From contig JAOMEP010000001.1 of assembly GCA_028345965.1 (NCBI GenBank), forward strand, positions 65,872 through 129,871: a stretch of DNA of 64,000 bases, in the 5' to 3' direction. This document shows, piece by piece, positions 62,110 through 64,000 of this stretch. This stretch comes from Candidatus Nitrosopelagicus sp. (lineage in GTDB: Archaea; Thermoproteota; Nitrososphaeria; Nitrososphaerales; Nitrosopumilaceae). A program made the translations under genes and the position numbers. Position 1 is the first letter of the stretch. Each line of letters opens with the position of its first letter. Under the pieces are notes generated by a model. It did not search any database. It was not told the origin of the DNA and saw nothing but the letters and a program-made list of their open reading frames with translations.

Positions 62110-62778
62110 ATGAAATCTGAAAAAACACGCTTGGCAATATTTGATACCTTCAAGACAAAAAAACAGCAGATAACAGGCGAGGCAATTAGACAAAGAGCAA
62201 TCATACATCATCTATCAAATTCAACTAATTCCGCATCAAAAACGAGAACTGCGATATCTCAGAGCATAGCAGAGGAAAATAAAATCTTGTGGAAGAATAT
62301 CTATTCAGGAATATTCAGAGATTTGGACGAGGTTTTGATTCCATTAGGAATAGTAGCAGAAGAAGGAAGACTTCCTCTCAAAAGAGGACCAAAAGCACTA
62401 CAGCAAAATGGAATGCCATTTTATCATTTAACAAAAAAAGGAATGATTGTATCTTTAGCGATCGATAAGATTTCAGATAGGAAAAAGATTCTCAAAGCAA
62501 TAGTGCATCAGGCAGCAGATGATAATGAAAAACAGGCATTCGAGATCATGGAAAAATTAGTTAAGATTGCACCTCATTTTGGTTTCTCAGTTTTTGAAAG
62601 ATATGTCAAAGCATATTGTGAAAGTAACATAGACGATCTGCTTCCATTTACGGTAGAAAATGTGAGTAAATCTGCAGATAATTCAGCTCAACTTCAGATG
62701 GAGTTGTTAGAAGGATTTTCAAAGCTTTCAAAGGCAGATCGGGATCAAACTATCGATTTTCTAAAGAAGATTGACTGA
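62110..62778 (+). CDS. Hypothetical helical protein
   Basis: 222 residues, soluble and mostly helical, with no family I recognise. The part up to ~110 has a basic, helix-turn-helix-like texture (AIRQRAIIHHLSNSTNSASKTR) and LPLKRGPKALQQNGMPFYHLTKKGMIV, which reads like a winged-helix wing with the common YxLTxKG pattern of transcription regulators. So a DNA-binding role is possible. It diverges from amt with a shared inverted repeat between them and is 47 bp before the ATP synthase C gene. Confidence 0.5.
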   Translation: MKSEKTRLAIFDTFKTKKQQITGEAIRQRAIIHHLSNSTNSASKTRTAISQSIAEENKILWKNIYSGIFRDLDEVLIPLGIVAEEGRLPLKRGPKALQQNGMPFYHLTKKGMIVSLAIDKISDRKKILKAIVHQAADDNEKQAFEIMEKLVKIAPHFGFSVFERYVKAYCESNIDDLLPFTVENVSKSADNSAQLQMELLEGFSKLSKADRDQTIDFLKKID

Positions 62779-62824
62779 GATATTTAACAAACATTTAAAA
62801 TCAGTTCGGCGTGAGAAAAGCTAA

Positions 62825-63874
62825 ATGGGCTCTGGAGGTTCTCAGAAAATTTTCGTTACTGTAAAATCCTATAGTAAGCGTGGTCAATTACTAAAAAGAC
62901 CAGATCTCCAAACATTAGCCGAATCTCGTGATCTAGATGAATTAGTTACTAGAATTAAAAATACAAAATATCTTGAAGCAGTCAATTCTGTCTCAAAGCC
63001 ATATACAGCCGAAAAATTGGAAATGGCTCTAAAAACGTATTTAGCAAATCAGCAATTTAAGATTGCAAAAGCCTCTGGAAACGCAAAAATTCTTGATGCC
63101 TTTTTTCAGAAATTTCTTATATCAAATTTAAAACTTATTTTGAAAGGAAAAATTCTTGGAAAAACTCAAGAGGAAATTTCAGCCTACTTTAACATGCATG
63201 CTGAAGAATTAACAAAACAAAGAGATACCGTAGTCAAAGCGCTAGTTGCAAAGGATTTGGAAGAAGCAGTATCGTCATTAGGTTCATCACCATTTAATGC
63301 AGAAATTCAAAAAGCAGTTGAGCTATACAATGAGACTAAAAATATTCAAGCATTTGATATCTACTTTGATAAGATGTTTTACCAAAATGTTTCAAAATCA
63401 CTACGTAGTGAAAATGACCAAGACATATCTCATGTCTTTGGAATGGAAATTGACTTTTACAATGTGATGAGCGTTGTTAGAGGAAAGTTCTGGGGATTAG
63501 ATGATGAGAGAATTCAAGACTTGAGTTGCTCTGCAACGCTAAACATTCCAAACCAAGTAATGGACAGAATGAGAGCAGCAGAGAGTGTCAAAGATGCATT
63601 AGATGAATTAGCATCAACACGATACAAGGATTTGGTACCAGAGACAGAAGATGAAGTAGAAGCAATTGCAGAATTTGAACATGCATTTGAAATGGCATAT
63701 TACAAAGCCATTAACGGATCATTTTCAAAAATGTTCAGTTTTGCAACGGTCATAGGAATTTCAAAATTAATAGGATATGAAGTTAGAAACATTGGAGCAA
63801 TTGCATTTGCAGTTGAACAAAAAATTCCAGTTGAAACCACAATGTCAAAATTAATCATAAAAGAAGCTGAATAG
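62825..63874 (+). CDS. atpC: A-type ATP synthase subunit C
   Basis: 349 residues of the AC39/subunit d family, which connects rotor stalk and c ring. The three-fold helical repeat is visible through the triplicated patterns ending FDIYFDKMFYQN and FEHAFEMAYYKAING, and GYEVRNIGAIAFAVEQKIP is the conserved family end. It lies 3.5 kb from subunit I with unrelated genes between, so the ATP synthase genes form three separate units here. Confidence 0.9.
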   Translation: MGSGGSQKIFVTVKSYSKRGQLLKRPDLQTLAESRDLDELVTRIKNTKYLEAVNSVSKPYTAEKLEMALKTYLANQQFKIAKASGNAKILDAFFQKFLISNLKLILKGKILGKTQEEISAYFNMHAEELTKQRDTVVKALVAKDLEEAVSSLGSSPFNAEIQKAVELYNETKNIQAFDIYFDKMFYQNVSKSLRSENDQDISHVFGMEIDFYNVMSVVRGKFWGLDDERIQDLSCSATLNIPNQVMDRMRAAESVKDALDELASTRYKDLVPETEDEVEAIAEFEHAFEMAYYKAINGSFSKMFSFATVIGISKLIGYEVRNIGAIAFAVEQKIPVETTMSKLIIKEAE

Positions 63875-63877
63875 AAT

Positions 63878-64000
63878 ATGCAACTAAGAGTCATTCCAAA
63901 TAACAAACTGTATTATGTAATCAAGGAACGAGCTCAACCAGAAATCAAAAGGGTAATGAGCCCATACAAAGATGCACAAATTGATTTTCTTGCGTTAGGA
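63878..64000 (+). CDS. Unidentified gene following subunit C (partial, runs off the window)
   Basis: An open frame from ATG 63878 continues to the window end: 41 residues starting MQLRVIPNNKLYYVIKERA. It begins 3 bp after the subunit C stop and is therefore probably cotranscribed. The start does not look like subunit F, which begins with a nucleotide-fold strand. Identity needs the following sequence. Confidence 0.5.
   Translation, partial: MQLRVIPNNKLYYVIKERAQPEIKRVMSPYKDAQIDFLALG

Noticed and set aside
63878-64000. ATP synthase subunit F after subunit C
   Set aside because: Order would fit, but the first 41 residues do not resemble the N-terminal nucleotide-like fold of subunit F.

Overview
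The window is archaeal and almost certainly from an ammonia-oxidising thaumarchaeon (Nitrososphaerota), most like the Nitrosopumilaceae. Pointers are an Amt ammonium transporter, a plastocyanin-like blue copper protein ending in a PEFG-CTERM sorting signal, a CopC/CopD-type copper protein, an A-type ATP synthase, archaeal transcription factor E, S19e, PDCD5/TFAR19, an RNase P Rpr2-type protein, Nep1, the archaeal riboflavin route (GTP cyclohydrolase III), and an ADP-forming acyl-CoA synthetase of the kind used in the thaumarchaeal 3-hydroxypropionate/4-hydroxybutyrate cycle. The DNA is AT-rich throughout, and by eye most extreme between 3 and 22 kb. Many genes have a TATA-like box 24-29 bp before the start codon, as expected for leaderless archaeal mRNAs.

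Layout. 0-3 kb: ADP-forming acyl-CoA synthetase (cut by the window edge) and a lysine 2,3-aminomutase-like radical SAM protein. 3.2-22 kb: a large surface-glycan region with a sugar aminotransferase, RmlA/RmlB, glycosyltransferases, a methyltransferase, polysaccharide deacetylase, O-acetyltransferase, Wzx-type flippase and GT-C enzyme. Embedded at 11.3-16.8 kb is a compact minus-strand operon: SGNH protein, MBOAT acyltransferase, acyl carrier protein, FkbH, second acyl carrier protein, VOC protein, AcpS. 22-27 kb: transcription factor E, then a riboflavin operon with an embedded metal-dependent amidohydrolase. 27-31 kb: CitE-like lyase, MDR reductase, and information-processing genes around a tRNA-Gly. 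32-37 kb: B12-dependent ribonucleotide reductase preceded by a winged-helix/ATP-cone/NrdD-like protein. 37-41 kb: thiolase plus DUF35 partner, nitrilase, tautomerase, rhomboid. 41-50.5 kb: secreted and membrane-anchored copper-associated proteins. 50.7-64 kb: pyrB/pyrI, ATP synthase genes, rhodanese, Amt.

How the genes work together. The 11-17 kb operon has every part for charging a carrier protein with a small acyl group (AcpS arms the ACPs, FkbH would load a glyceryl-type unit) and moving it across or onto the membrane (MBOAT plus SGNH, as in bacterial DltB/DltD). It sits inside a glycan locus and looks like an archaeal, FkbH-driven analogue of the dlt system. The riboflavin operon pairs GTP cyclohydrolase III and the pyrimidinone reductase with a deaminase-type amidohydrolase, a candidate for a pathway step not yet assigned in archaea. 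In the 41-50 kb copper region, five secreted proteins are predicted to start with histidine after signal-peptide cleavage, the arrangement that forms the CopC copper site. The regulator upstream of nrdJ looks like a dead class III reductase turned into a nucleotide-sensing repressor, and inverted repeats lie between it and nrdJ.
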